Below the pieces are notes generated by a model. That model was not told the DNA's origin. It saw only the letters and a program-made list of their open reading frames with translations, and made no database searches. Positions 1 through 11,164 of a stretch of DNA of 64,000 bases are shown piece after piece. Every line of letters begins with the position of its first letter. The stretch's first letter is position 1. The stretch comes from Tetragonia tetragonoides (Eukaryota; Streptophyta; Magnoliopsida; Caryophyllales; Aizoaceae), in contig CM076146.1 in the NCBI GenBank assembly GCA_038025085.1, forward strand, positions 25,924,501 through 25,988,500. Direction: 5' to 3'. The position numbers were made by a program, and so were the translations under genes.

Positions 1-54
1 TCCATGGTCCAAACATAAGTGGAAAGCGTAAAGATTTCCGTGGACCGGAGGGAG
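1..54. mobile_element. Stowaway-like MITE, right end only
   Basis: The segment ends in GGACCGGAGGGAG followed by TA (55-56). This is the reverse complement of the CTCCCTCCG-type terminal repeat of Stowaway MITEs, next to their usual TA target. The left part lies outside the window, so element length and the matching terminal repeat cannot be checked. Confidence 0.6.
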
Positions 55-259
55 TATAAAGCTGTTTTCTATAGTAAACTTACTCCCTGAAAAAAAAAAA
101 TATATATCACTGTCCGGAATAATAACGGAATAAAATCATTTCTAGACTGACCTTTGGGTGTATGGCCAAAAACTTTTGATTCGGGTAATAAAAAAATCTA
201 CTGCATTGTTTTTTAAACAAACTTGTGAAGCTTCATTGAAAATGCTTGTTTGCAACACC
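55..259 (+). repeat. Direct repeat copy 1 (partner at 2335-2520)
   Basis: About 200 bp that recurs in the same orientation at 2335-2520. Shared blocks include TAAAGCTGTT, CTATAGTAAACTTAC, TAAAATCATTTCTAGAC and GAAGCTTCATTGAAAATGC. The two copies lie about 2.3 kb apart and flank the cysteine protease pseudogene. I see no TG..CA ends, so a tandem gene duplication fits better than an LTR pair. Confidence 0.7.
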
Positions 260-469
260 ATCGATCCACGAGTGATAACACCCTAAAACCCAAATGACGA
301 AAGATGTTCCATTTAAATGAGTTGATGTTCAACATCTGTTACCTTATTACCTTGACATACATTATTAATTATATTAAGTCAAGATTATTACTTCCTAACA
401 GATAATTCTTTCTAATTAAGAAAAAATAAATAAAGAATCCATTACCCTATAACAGACATGGTGAAATAG

Positions 470-1745
470 CATATGAGAGAGTCTCATGGTGCACCCGACC
501 AATGACTTCAACGGTTCGACCAGACTTTTTGTTGTTTACAACAATCCAGTAGTTATGCAATGTGTCACCTCCTCAAACTAATGTGCAGTGTCCGTATCCA
601 ATAATCATTGCCACATGATTATTTGCAATGTTCGGAGGTGGAGCTTCATCTCCAATTTTCGGAACGATGTTTTCACTATCTGGCGTATATAATGTCATTG
701 GCAAACCCAAATAGTCGAATGTAGCAGGATATATATCCAAAACCCCATAAGCCGATCCTTTTGTCATCAAATCCGTACGAAAAACAATGACTCGACATTT
801 TGGAATATTTTATCCCACCCCTTGATTCTATGTGTTTCACAACTTGGATATTGGTGGGCATAATCACATTCAGTGACAATCCCATGAGCCGATAACATGT
901 CGAATCCCAGGTCGGTTAACATGTAGAGCGGTTAACTAAAACAACTAAAACAAAAACCCCATAAACCAATTGTTTTGACATCAACACTTTGTAATTTTTT
1001 ATCCAACCTTTGACCATATGTGTTTCACTTGTTGGGTATTTGTTAGGATATTCTATTTGAGTGGCAATTGCAGACAATATTTTCCACGAACACAGCCATC
1101 AAAATAATAGCCGCAAAATATCTTGGTTCTACGAATCAAATAAAAATGATAAGAATACATACATTACACAAATTTGACTATGAGATCTTACCTTCTCCGA
1201 TTCATACTCATTAGATGATTTAGTGTCAATTATTTTACTTGTAATGTCAATAACCTAAGAAAATCAAACCTAACCTAAAAGTAATATTCCAATGTTCAAA
1301 GACAACGTAGAAATAACTGATCATTTAACTAATCAACCAATGAGAAGATGAGTAAGTATTTATAAGAGATAACTGGCGTGCTCATCTCCACCAGTAATTT
1401 TTACCAAATGGTCTACTGAGAGTTTTTCACCTATAATACCAATAAAATACTTCTTTTGGGTGTTGTGCCTCAGGTGCTCCAAAACCTGATGATGTCGTTT
1501 CAACTTTCAACGTGTCAATTGCGGCAAAATAGCGGCATGATGTATCAAAACAAACACAAAAATCAATTTAAGATTGAAACAAATGAGCAGTGATTAGAGA
1601 AGGAAAACAAATATTAATTCAAAAGTTACCAATATCCCTTGGTCACTTAATGGAACGTGCAGATAGCACAACACATACTCAGACACAATCCTCATTTCTG
1701 GATTTCCCCATCTGTAAGCTATATGCCAATCATATCTCATTGTAA
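470..1745 (-). pseudogene. Papain-like (C1A) cysteine protease pseudogene
   Basis: Read on the minus strand, four blocks follow the C1A order. About 1740-1630 encodes ...YDWHIAYRWG...PLSDQGIL, which matches the DWR...VKDQG region with the oxyanion-hole Gln, and ends at a GT donor. About 1540-1390 encodes SCRYFAAIDTLKVE, the catalytic Cys region with Trp replaced by Arg-Tyr, then KLSVDHLVKITGGD, like LSEQELVDC. About 1090-960 and 900-800 each carry a middle-region copy (GIVTECDYAHQYPSCET in the second). About 790-490 encodes NNHVAMIIGYG with the catalytic His, then YWIVVNN with the Asn. All four catalytic positions are still readable. A TGA stop near 570, frame changes between blocks and the duplicated middle block argue for a dead gene. 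No signal peptide or propeptide was found. The family call rests on motif order and was not tested by search. Confidence 0.55.
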
Positions 1746-2334
1746 ATCCATAGCAAACTTACTCCTAAACAAATTAGCATACTAGTAAACTAGTGACATT
1801 TATAACCGGGTACAAAATAACACCACAAACACTGTCCATCAGACTAACCATTATATATGTATCCAACATTAACCTAGCAACAACCAGACTACTAAAATTG
1901 TTAATTGGACCACAACCAGATAAATAGTAAACAAAAACACAAATAGAGACTAATTAATAACTTATTAGACTAATTACTCCATTAACTATAAACCATAAAC
2001 AATTAATAAACACACCACATCTCATTACTTGGAAAATCCAGTTTTCCTTTAATAAACTCATCCGGATAAAACCCAGATGAGAGTTAGCTTCAAGAAAAGA
2101 ATTTGCTTTCCCTTAAACCTTCCGACGGAACAAAACGACAATCAGGGGTCGTTTGTTCTGTTTTCTGACCATTTTTCTTTAATTTGTTTGAGTTGTGATT
2201 GCATGGTGAGATTAAGGAAAAGCAAGTTTGCATCACAAACAAGGAGCAAACTGGGGCATTATTTCAACGCCTCAAAGCCTAAGCCTCTTTGCTGATAATT
2301 ATCTTAGTGTGACCTAATCTATTCACAAAGGGTA
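1746..2334. other. AT-rich intergenic stretch
   Basis: I see no gene or element here. A 72-codon open frame on the plus strand from 2077 has no recognisable domain and looks like chance. Confidence 0.4.
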
Positions 2335-2520
2335 TATAAAGCTGTTATCTATAGTAAACTTACCCCCAGAAAAAAAAATCACCACTACCTGAATTAATAA
2401 CGGAGTAAAATCATTTCTAGACAGATTTTTGGTGGATGGCTAATAACTTTGGGTTCAAGTAATAAAAAAAAAATTAAAACAAATTGTGAAGCTTCATTGA
2501 AAATGCTTGTTTGCAGCACC
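2335..2520 (+). repeat. Direct repeat copy 2 (partner at 55-259)
   Basis: Second copy of the repeat described at 55-259. It ends in the same GAAGCTTCATTGAAAATGC block and then diverges. It may mark the 3' flank of a lost duplicate of the protease gene; that is inference. Confidence 0.7.
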
Positions 2521-2701
2521 TTAAGGTTATGCAATATGCGTTATCAAGTAAGGTAGGTGAAAACCAGGGAAACAAATTTCTTTAACTGTAACTTAAACTA
2601 GTGCTGAATGAGCCATCTTTAGTGTTGGGAAATGGACAAAATAATATATCAACTTTATAAACTTAGCCATCTTAACATGGGTACATGCCCACTACAACCA
2701 T

Positions 2702-3383
2702 TAGGGGTGAGCAGAAATTCCAGGTACCCAGTACCGGAACCGAAATTGGTTAGGAACCGGTGGTTTCGGAACCGGAATTGGTCTAACCAATTCCAATTCC
2801 CAAAAATAGGATCCGGTACCAACCAATTCCAATTCCAATTCCAATTCCAATTCCTGACTTTTGGGAACCGGAACCAGTTGGGTACCCAGTGTAAAAAAAT
2901 TAAATGACTTTTTTCCTTTGTTAGAAATAAAGAATGGTGATAATCTAGTAAGGTTAGTAGTTTAAAATTTTCCATGTGTAATTTTAATGATTGTATTTGT
3001 AATATTAATAATTAAATGATTATATACGTTATTTAAATTTTGATTTACAATGTTAAGTATTTTGATTGTGGTATTTGATTTTATGTTTGCGGTATTTTTG
3101 GAAACTAATATTTATTAGTGTAATATTTTTATTGGTGTTTTTTATTATTAAAATATACATTTATTTGATTTAAAAAATAAGAAAATTTGGATTTAATGCA
3201 GACTTGGGTACCCAGGAACTGGTGGGTATCCGGTGGATCCAATTCCAATTCCTAAAATTTAGGAACCAGTGCAACCAATTTTAATTCCAATTTATCTAAT
3301 TCTTACAAATTAGGAACCGGTGGATCCAATTCCAATTCCGAATAATGCAATACCCAGTGGGTACCCGGTTGCACTCACCCCTA
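2702..3383. mobile_element. hAT-like MITE with CCGGAACC/CCAATTCC arrays
   Basis: The element starts TAGGGGTGAGCA and ends TGCACTCACCCCTA, a near-perfect terminal inverted repeat of the TAGGGGTG type common in plant hAT MITEs. Both subterminal zones are packed with GGAACCGG, GGTACCC and CCAATTCC motifs in both orientations, around an AT-rich core (about 2930-3190). The 8 bp flanks (ACAACCAT and ACTACCAC) are not a clear duplication. It lies inside the LTR remnant 2623-4000. Confidence 0.6.
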
Positions 3384-3534
3384 ACTACCACTAACCATTT
3401 AACTCCACAATCTTCACCACTCCTAATTCTTAGAAAATAGCTATTGCCACTCAATAGTTTTCACTAATAATATAATTTAATCATTTTTGGAGCATAATTC
3501 AACTCACCCCTTTGCTCCAAAATTTCTTCAAGAT

Positions 3535-3900
3535 TTATGGAGCACATCTCTCATAACTTGTGAAACACTTTTCTTCATTGTTTGATGCACGCTATCATCG
3601 TCACCATTTTTTTTTTTTTTTTTTTTGATGCACATTATCACAAATTTGTAGTTTTAGGAGCACTTCTCTCCTTGATGCACTTCTTGTCAATTGTTGATGC
3701 ACTTCTCATCAACTTTCTTCAATTTGTAATGTTGACGCTCTTCTCGTCCACTTAGCTTGTTGATGCACTTCTCATCAACCATCTTCAAATTTGTAGACGC
3801 ATTCTCGCCCACTTGTTGATGCACTTCTCATCAACCATCACGAAATTTGTTGATGCACTTTTCATCAACGAACCTTCAATATTTGGAGCACTTCTCTCCA
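3535..3900. repeat. Degenerate tandem repeat, TTGATGCACTTCTCATCAAC type
   Basis: The motif TGATGCACTTCTCATCAAC or a variant recurs at least six times with irregular spacers of about 25-45 bp, alternating with GGAGCACTTCTCTCC. It forms much of the interior of the LTR remnant. Each unit is itself partly palindromic (TTGATG...CATCAA). Confidence 0.65.
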
Positions 3901-4235
3901 TATCTTCTACATTTTCATTTTTGAACCCTCACAAGGCCACAAGACCACTGGAGCTCTGATACCAATTTGTTGGGAAATGGAGAAAATAATATATACCACT
4001 CGAGTTACTTTTTTTATTACTTGTGCGACTAGTACAATTGCCATAGTTTAGTTTTCACGCATCAGAGGGTCTGAGTCTTTTGTTTCTTTTTTGTCTTTGT
4101 TTTGTTTGTGTTCTTTCAGTAGTTTTGTTTCAGTTTCGTTGGGTTTGTTTTTGTTTGCTTTTATTTCTAGTCTTTATTCCTAGCTTTGTAAGTGGGGCTT
4201 AGTCCCCTCATTTGCAACAACAAAAAAAACTTAGT

Positions 4236-4619
4236 AGAATCATTTAGTATGGTGAGTTGTTTAATTAGGATGATTAGTAATTACATTGCCTCTTTTTTTT
4301 AAGAATGGAAAACGTAAAGCTGGAAACAAAATGGGGAAGGCTGAAGTAAGACCCTAGGCACCATTGTGTGTGTCACAGGCGCCTTGGTGATAAGTCTGTA
4401 CAAAGGCACGTCGGTACCTAGCTATGTTAAGTCATCCCAAGTACAACAATGAGGTTGCGAAAGTGACAACCACGGGTGGACATAAGTTGCGAGGCACCCT
4501 GTTGTTGTAGCTAGCTGTCTGGGCTACGCAATATGGTTTGTTGTACTAACAATTTGTACTCCTTTATTATACTGTTAACTATTACAGTACTCCGTTCTAT
4601 ACTAATGGTTCCTCCCTCT
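4236..4619. other. Intergenic or intronic stretch before the WAT1-like exons
   Basis: I see no element or coding block. It may be an old intron of the WAT1-like pseudogene, because the next segment opens right after a CAG acceptor (TTGCAG at 4619-4624). Confidence 0.3.
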
Positions 4620-5553
4620 TGCAGGCCAAATTGCTTCAGTTGCTTCCAGCAAAGCACTTGAGCAATTTCATCATATTCGTAATATCATCTGTTCAGACAT
4701 CCATCCATGGGTTAGTTATCGATAGGACTTGGAGGATCGGCTGGGATGTTTCTCTCATTTCAGTAATTTTCTCGATAAGATATTTGAACACTCAACCTAT
4801 CAAGTAAGTGGTAATAATGTTACACCTGTATGTGTACAAATTATGAACTACACCTGTTTTTCTCTTTCTTTTTCTTTCCTCTGTTAGCCAGCATGCCTTA
4901 AGGAAATTGCCCTAGTGAATCTTATCTAATATCACGTTTATGGCTCTTTAGGGATACTTTGACACGTATCTACGTTAGACACTTCCATCCAAGTCCATGT
5001 AACATATATAGGGTACTGAAATCTGAAGTAAAATGTTAATAATCCTCACAGCTTAATAGCTTTCGGATAATGTACTGGTGCTCTATATATGGGTGTATTC
5101 TCTTTTATATCATAATCACATATCATCTCCCATGGTATTGTGTTTCCAAACATTCTTAGCATGTAATTAGTTGAAAATTTGCTAAACAGAATTATGCTAA
5201 TTTAAAAGTGTAAAGTTGTTCCCATATATAACTTAGCTTGGATAGAGGTTTCTAGTGAGAATAGTACTAATAACTGTTAGGGTATACTGGCATCAGGTTT
5301 GTGCTTCTTCATGATCCTATGGACCGTGGAGAAGAAGGGTCCAGCCTTCCCTCATTGTTCGATCCACTATCTGTGGTTTTTGTGACCGTCATTCAAGCTC
5401 TTTTCTTTCATGAAAACCTGAAGGTTGGAAGGTATGATTTCTTCTCTTTCTCTCCCTGATGCTATAATCAATTCAAATTCGATCGATTCTACGTTCTAGC
5501 TTGCAAACTTACTTATACATATGTATAAACATTATTGCAGCGTGATTGGGATG
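4620..5553 (+). pseudogene. WAT1-like (nodulin MtN21/EamA) transporter, 5' part, split by Copia
   Basis: Two exon-like blocks resemble the second EamA half of WAT1-related membrane transporters. The first (4625-4800) reads AKLLQLLPAKHLSN..., then an Ile/Val-rich helix, and WRIGWDVSLISVIFS. The second (about 5290-5431) reads WTVEKKGPAFP, then LFDPLSVVFVTVIQALFFHE with small frame breaks, and ends at a GT donor. A third exon opens after TTGCAG at 5541 with SVIGM and is cut at 5553, where the Copia LTR begins. Its continuation is at 15728. Upstream exons for the first EamA half are missing from the window. Known members sit in the plasma membrane or tonoplast and carry auxin or amino acids; no substrate can be inferred here. 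Small frameshifts support loss of function. Confidence 0.65.
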
Positions 5554-5791
5554 TGTTGTAGTTGGTTAATTAATTAGATTTTTATTTAATTATTTTGTTA
5601 CATAAAGTTTGTTAGTGTAGCTATCCTAGGTGGCACATTCTATTAGAGGCTCTTCTTGTATATAAACAGAAGGCGCTGCAATATGTACAGCATCAATCAT
5701 AACAGAAATTCAATAGAGAAACTCTCTCAAGCTTTTCTCTCATTTCTCTCTCTCTCTGAACATTCTTGAGCTAGGTCTGATTCAATCAACA
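5554..5791 (+). repeat. Copia 5' LTR
   Basis: 238 bp, TGTTGTAG...CAATCAACA. It contains a TATATAAA promoter-like box near 5660 and a CT-rich tract near 5735-5757. It pairs with 15487-15727. Confidence 0.95.
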
Positions 5792-5803
5792 TGGTATCAG
5801 AGC
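5792..5803 (+). promoter_or_regulatory. Copia primer binding site (tRNA-iMet)
   Basis: TGGTATCAGAGC directly abuts the LTR end. It is the standard site complementary to the 3' end of initiator tRNA-Met used by plant Copia elements. Confidence 0.95.
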
Positions 5804-6093
5804 CAAACCTAGCTCAATCGAGTTCTTGGAGTTTTCTCAAATTCATTTCATACATCGATTGATTGCTTTGATTTCGCAATTAATCTAGCTTTATCAAATT
5901 CACACAAAAATTCTTTGTTCATTTTCGATTGATTGATTTGATTTCATCAATCAATCAAGCTACGTCAAATCTTTGAGAACTCAATTTCGCTATTCTTCGA
6001 TCATCATCTTTGATCGATCATCAGGTTCTTTTTCAAGAATCAATTCAATTTTAATCTTTTTCATCATTTCTCATATTTTTCAGTGCATATCAA

Positions 6094-7457
6094 TTGTTTG
6101 ATAAAATGCCTGAGACAAATCAAACTCAAATTGATACTTCAAATCCTCTTTACCTTTATGCCTCGGATCATCATGGAATGGCATTAGTGTCAAAGATCTT
6201 TGATGGGACAGGATTTGGTGCGTGGAAAAAGTCTATGTCAATAGCATTATCTGCCAAAAATAAGCTAGGTATTGTCACTGGAATAGTGAACAAACCTGCT
6301 GTCACTGATTCAACCTTTGATAATTGGCATAGATGCAACGACATGGTGACTAGCTGGCTCCTAAATGCTCTTTCAAGCGACATTGCTAGCAGTGTGTTAT
6401 ACTATGATTCAGCTGCACAGATTTGGACTGAGCTAAATGACAGATTTGGACAAGCAAGTGGAGCCAAGCTGTATCAACTTCAAAAGGATCTTTGTTTCAA
6501 TGGCCAAGAGTCAAGTGACATTGCGTCATATTTCACCAGGATGAAAGGAGTTTGGGATGAACTCAATGCAGTCAGTGCCTTGCCTACTTGCACCTGTGGT
6601 GCTGTTCAAGCTTTGGTAAAAAGGGAGCAAGATCAGAGATTAGTCCAGTTCCTCATGGGGCTTAATCCTGATTATAACAATGTCAGGGGCAATATCCTCA
6701 TGATGAAACCACTTCCTAGCATTGGAAAGGCTTATGCTCTTCTCACTCAAGACGAGAAGCAAAGGGATGTACATGCTTCAAGTCACTTTATTTCAGAATT
6801 TGTTTCTATGAATGCTGCTGCTCAATATTGGCAAATAAATATAGAAATGATAGTGGAAAGAATATAATCTGCAACCATTGCAAGAAACTAGGTCACATAT
6901 CTAGCAAGTGTTATAGATTGATTGGCTTTCCAAAGGACTTCAAATTCACAAATCCAAGCACTGGTTTTAAAGGCAAGAGGTTGGCTGCTAATGTGATTGG
7001 TGATTCAGATGAGTATCAGTATACTGATGAAAATTGTTGTAATGAGAGAGAGACAGCAGGCCAAGGTGATTCTGTTATTCCAGGACTGACTCAGGATCAA
7101 TGTAGTCAACTCATGTTGTTGCTGAATAAAACTCAGGTGACTGGTAAGGGTACAACAAACTGTGTGATTGGCACTCCACCTCAGTCTGTTCTCAATGCTT
7201 CTGTGAACTTTGCAGGTAACTTAGCTTGCTCCTCTCCTCATTTTAATGGTTCTTGTATTTGTTTTGCATGTTCTGTGATTGCTGATAAATTCAGGATCAT
7301 TGACACTGGGGCCTCTGACCACATGTGTCATGACCATTCTCTTTTCACTCAAACATCCAAACTTCACAAGCCCTATCATATAACTCTACCTAATGGTCAA
7401 GTTGTCACAGTTTCTGAAATAGGAACTATACAAATCAGTCATGATATCATCATTTGA
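6094..7457 (+). pseudogene. Copia gag and protease, frameshifted
   Basis: The frame from 6094 encodes a Copia Gag (UBN2/retrotran_gag family) with the typical FDGTGFGAWKKSM opening and a helical capsid-like body. A frame change near 6835 leads into the CCHC zinc knuckle CNHCKKLGHISSKC (about 6870-6911), which binds RNA. The aspartic protease active site appears as IIDTGASDHMC (about 7296-7328). A TGA stop interrupts the frame at about 7456. The full protein would be one Gag-Pol polyprotein, so these breaks disable it. Confidence 0.9.
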
Positions 7458-7469
7458 AATGTATTTTTT

Positions 7470-9296
7470 GTGCCTGATTTTAAATATAATTTGCTTTCTG
7501 TGGGCAAGTTATGTTATCAATTGAATTCAGTGGCATTACTTACCAAATTTAATTGTATTCTGCAGGGCCCTTCAATGAAGAGGCCACTGATTCTTGGTGA
7601 ATTTCATAGAGGACTCTACCTCATGCATGATCAGTCAGCTCAAACACATTCAGCTCAAATACAGTCAGCTCAAACACATTTTCTCAATACCTTAGAGTCA
7701 AATAAACATGTTTGTAATAAAGCTTCTGCTTCTCATTCAGTTTCTGTTTCCAATTCTGTCAAGTGTAATTCAGGCCCTATCAATCTCATTCATAGGGGTA
7801 TAAAGTCTGTTGTTAACTCTGTACAAACCATGCTTTTAGCAGGTCAATGTAATGCTTCATCTACATCTAATAAAGCTTTTTTTTGTGGCACAATAGAGTT
7901 GGTCATCTTCCCGCTTATAAACTTAAGAATCTTGCTTTGTGTGATTATCCTGTTGATTGCATTAAATCTTGCAACATTTGTCCTAAGGCTAGACAACATA
8001 AATTACCCTTCCCCACTAGCCAGATACAAACCACCAAACCTTTTGAGCTAATTCACATTGACCTTTGGGGCCCATATTACATCTCAACATACAATGGATT
8101 CAGTTACTTCCTTACTATAGTGGATGACTATACTAGAGCTACTTGGAGACACCTCCTCAGTGCCAAGAGCAATGCCCTCACCCTCATTCAAACTTTCACA
8201 GCCATGGTGGAAACACAATTTGATACTAAATTGAAAATGATAAGATCTGATAATGCTTTAGAGCTTGGCTCTAGCAATGAAGCCACAAAATTTTTTCTTT
8301 CCAAGGGCATTCTTCACCAAAAAAGTTGTGTAGACACTCCTCAACAAAATGGTGTAGTTGAGAGGAAACACAAACACCTTTTAGAGACATCTAGAGCCCT
8401 TCTTTTTCAGTCCAATCTACCTCTAAAATTTTGGGGAGATTGTGTACTTACAGCTAGCTACCTCATAAACAGATTCCCCTCAAAAATCCTCAAAAATAAA
8501 TCACCCTTTGAACTTCTTTATGGCACACAGCCTTCATATTCAAACACTCAAACAAGGCAGACACAAATTCAAACCTCGTGCTAAACCATGTGTTTTCATT
8601 GGTTATCCCTATGGTAAGAAGGCTTACAAGTTATACAATCTTTAAACCAAGAAAGTGCAGATCTCTAGGGATGTTATATTCCATGAACATGTGTTTCCAT
8701 ATCACAGCCACCCTGCTACATCCACCACATCCATATTCCCCACCAACTACACCTATGTTGATGATACCCCACCTGTCTGACCTCAGACTCTCTCATCTCA
8801 TCACCTTCTTCATTTCAGCCACCTCACTCTCCTAATTCTTCTTTATCCCTCTCACCTACTCCACCTCAACCTATTTTACCTCCTCCTGTCCCTCCTGTTA
8901 GGAAATCTAGCAGGGTTCCTCAAACAAATATACACTTGAAGGATTTTGTGTGTAATTTTGTCTTTTCAGATTCTCCAAGTCACTCTGAGTCATGTCCTCA
9001 TACAGTCACATCTCTTCCTTGCTTACCCAAGCATATCTGTCTTAGCTCTCTTTCCTTAGGAAATCAGCAATTACTTAATAATGTTGCACAAATGCAAGAA
9101 CCCTCTTGCTATGAAGAGGCAGTTGCTGAGGTACCATAGCAAGAAGCTATGGCTAGGGAATTTGCAGCCCTTGAAGAAAATCAAACATGGATTCTTATTG
9201 ACTTACCAAAGGGCAAGAAGCCTATCAGTTGTAAGTGGGTTTACAAGATCAAGCTAAAGGCTGATGGCACCATTGAGAGATACAAAGCTAGGTTGG
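7470..9296 (+). pseudogene. Copia integrase and start of reverse transcriptase
   Basis: The same frame resumes after the stop and shifts near 7880 at a T-run. The integrase zinc finger (WHNRVGHL...CNICPKARQHK) and catalytic core follow. The DDE triad is visible as HIDLWG, MIRSDNA and QQNGVVERKH. The core frame breaks again near 8560, and the linker to RT (8585-9130) is broken by several shifts. The first RT segment reads [20 protein letters not shown] (about 9175-9234) and continues to YKARLV, cut at 9296 by a solo LTR. Confidence 0.9.
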
Positions 9297-10786
9297 TGTA
9301 GGGTACCGTATTTTTCTCCCCTTTTTCGCCCCTTTTTTCCTTCGGGTTTTCAGGCAGCCTGAGAGAGCGCGGTCGTTCGGGTTTTCATGAACCCTTGAGT
9401 GTGAATGCACATTAAGATTTTCCTTTTGCACTAAGGGCATGATTAAGATTGTCGGAAGTCGCCACCAAATTTAAGGTAATTTGGAAACCTTGGAATCAAG
9501 TCGATAGTCTAGAAAGACGTGAACTCAATTCCTGTGCACCCCAATCCCTATTGGAAAATTTGACTTCATAAATGAGTTCGGAGGCGCGAGTACGAGCTAG
9601 GAAGGTGTTAGGCACCCAACTCGCCCGTTGAAAACAACGACCTTTACTAATCGATTCAATATAATTATTAATGCTACGGTTCCAAACAAGGTTCAATTTG
9701 TCCAAATTCCTAGTTTTAACTAATGGGTTGAACAAGCATTATTATTGTGACCACTTTTAACAATTTAACAAATTACATGCTTTTATTGCTAAAAAACGAT
9801 AAATATGCTAAAACCTGCAAGTTAGAAGACAAACCAATAATTCATCCACCAATCCACAAGCAAAACATAATTTAATCATAAGAAGCATAAATAACAAAAT
9901 TAAAACAACATTCATTCATCCATTAATTAGGCTTAATACAAGCCCTTTTGCTCAAAACGCGCCATGCATGTACATATCACATAAACCAAAATCGTTAGTA
10001 ATAACAAGCAATATAAAAATTTATTGAAAATCCTTAGGTTGAATTACCTGGATGCTCACAATGAACTTATTGGGCTATAGTGCTTGAATTCATGCTCTTG
10101 ATGAAGTGTGAAGGTTTATTTTGTGGTTTTAGGACTAACCTAAAGAAGGAGTAGGATCAGAATTTCTGGTTTAATATGAGAGAGAGAGAGAGAGAGAGAA
10201 ACTACCAACCAAAAGACCAACTTTTCAGAGAGAATGTCCAACCTTTAAAATTCTCAACCTCTTCAACTGAACCCTAAGGTTTGTTTATATAGAAGAGGGG
10301 GAGCTGCCAGGGTTTGGCACGGAAATCGAGATGGGCCTCGAATTCGCCGTCTGCGAGAAAAGGTCCAGGCGGCCATACAGCTAGGCCAAGCGGTCAAGCC
10401 GCTTGAGCTCAAGCGTGGCCGCTTAGACCTGGAGTGGCATGCCTGTATACGCGTCTGACGTGCTTTTTACGCGGGGGAGGCTTTTTCGAGGGGGTCCATG
10501 CGGGTTTGACTGAGTTTCCTTGTTTGACCAAGGGTTGACTCATGGGTTTGGGTTCCCTTTCGGGCCCTTAGGTTCAAAGAGGCCTATCTCTCAGCCTTGG
10601 ACTCCAATTGAATTGAGTCCAACTGGTTTGGATCACCTGTACAAAAGGCTTCCACTGGTTAATTCAAATGAACTGGGCTAATCATCAGAGCAATTATTCT
10701 CGCAACCCATGTTCGAGCAAAATCCAATCCTTTCATCATCGGATTTTTACGCGAACTTATTATAGACACATTTTTTGGTGTCTACA
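9297..10786. mobile_element. Gypsy-type solo LTR (Tat/Retand-like)
   Basis: 1490 bp, TGTAGGGTACCG...GGTGTCTACA, flanked by the 5 bp duplication GTTGG (9292-9296 and 10787-10791). The RT reading frame resumes exactly after the second copy. Internal blocks such as GAAGTCGCCACC and GGTGTTAGGCACCC resemble those I associate with LTRs of the Tat lineage. A (GA)n run lies at 10176-10200. No coding interior or second LTR is present, which fits LTR-LTR recombination. Confidence 0.85.
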
Positions 10787-10791
10787 GTTGG

Positions 10792-11164
10792 TGACTAGAG
10801 GCTTCACACAGAAAGAAGGCATAGACTACACAGAGACTTTCTCTCCTGTTGTGAAGATCACAACTATTAGAGCTCTCATAGCTACTACAGTCAAGCATGG
10901 ATGGCACATGCATCAATTAGATGTCAACAATGCTTTTTTGCATGGAGACCTCAATAAGGAAATTTACATGAAGCCACCTCCTGGTATGAAAATGGCCAAC
11001 CCAAATCAAGTCTGCAAATTACAGGATTCTCTCTATGGGCTTAAGCAAGCCTCAAGACAATGGTATGCCAAGCTAGCTAAAGCTCTCAAGACTAGAGGCT
11101 ACCAATCATCCAAAAATGATTACTCACTGTTCCACAAAAAGACAGACAATTAAGTGGTTTATGT
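10792..11164 (+). pseudogene. Copia reverse transcriptase, middle segment
   Basis: The frame resumes as [19 protein letters not shown] and runs through the conserved [13 protein letters not shown] and [12 protein letters not shown] motifs. The first catalytic Asp is in [15 protein letters not shown] stop sits near 11152, just before the hAT MITE. Confidence 0.95.

Larger units (their letters stand above)
2623..4000 (-). mobile_element. LTR-retrotransposon/TRIM remnant
   Basis: TGTTGGGAAATGG followed by AAAATAATATAT occurs at 2623 and again at 3968. Just left of the second copy is GCTCTGATACCA (3953-3964), the reverse complement of the initiator-tRNA-Met primer site TGGTATCAGAGC. This fits a minus-strand element whose 5' LTR ends at 3968 and whose 3' LTR ends at 2623. 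The two LTR ends match for only about 27 bp, and the interior has no coding capacity. The outer limit on the right and any target duplication are unclear. Confidence 0.5.

Noticed and set aside
2632..2975. Open frames on both strands with NWNWNW or QFQFQF repeats
   Set aside because: They translate the CCAATTCC array of a hAT-like MITE; no coding signature.
4010..4235. Possible LINE 3' tail (GTAAGTGGGGCTTAGTCCCC then A-rich end)
   Set aside because: No protein-coding part and no convincing target duplication, so it was not listed as an element.
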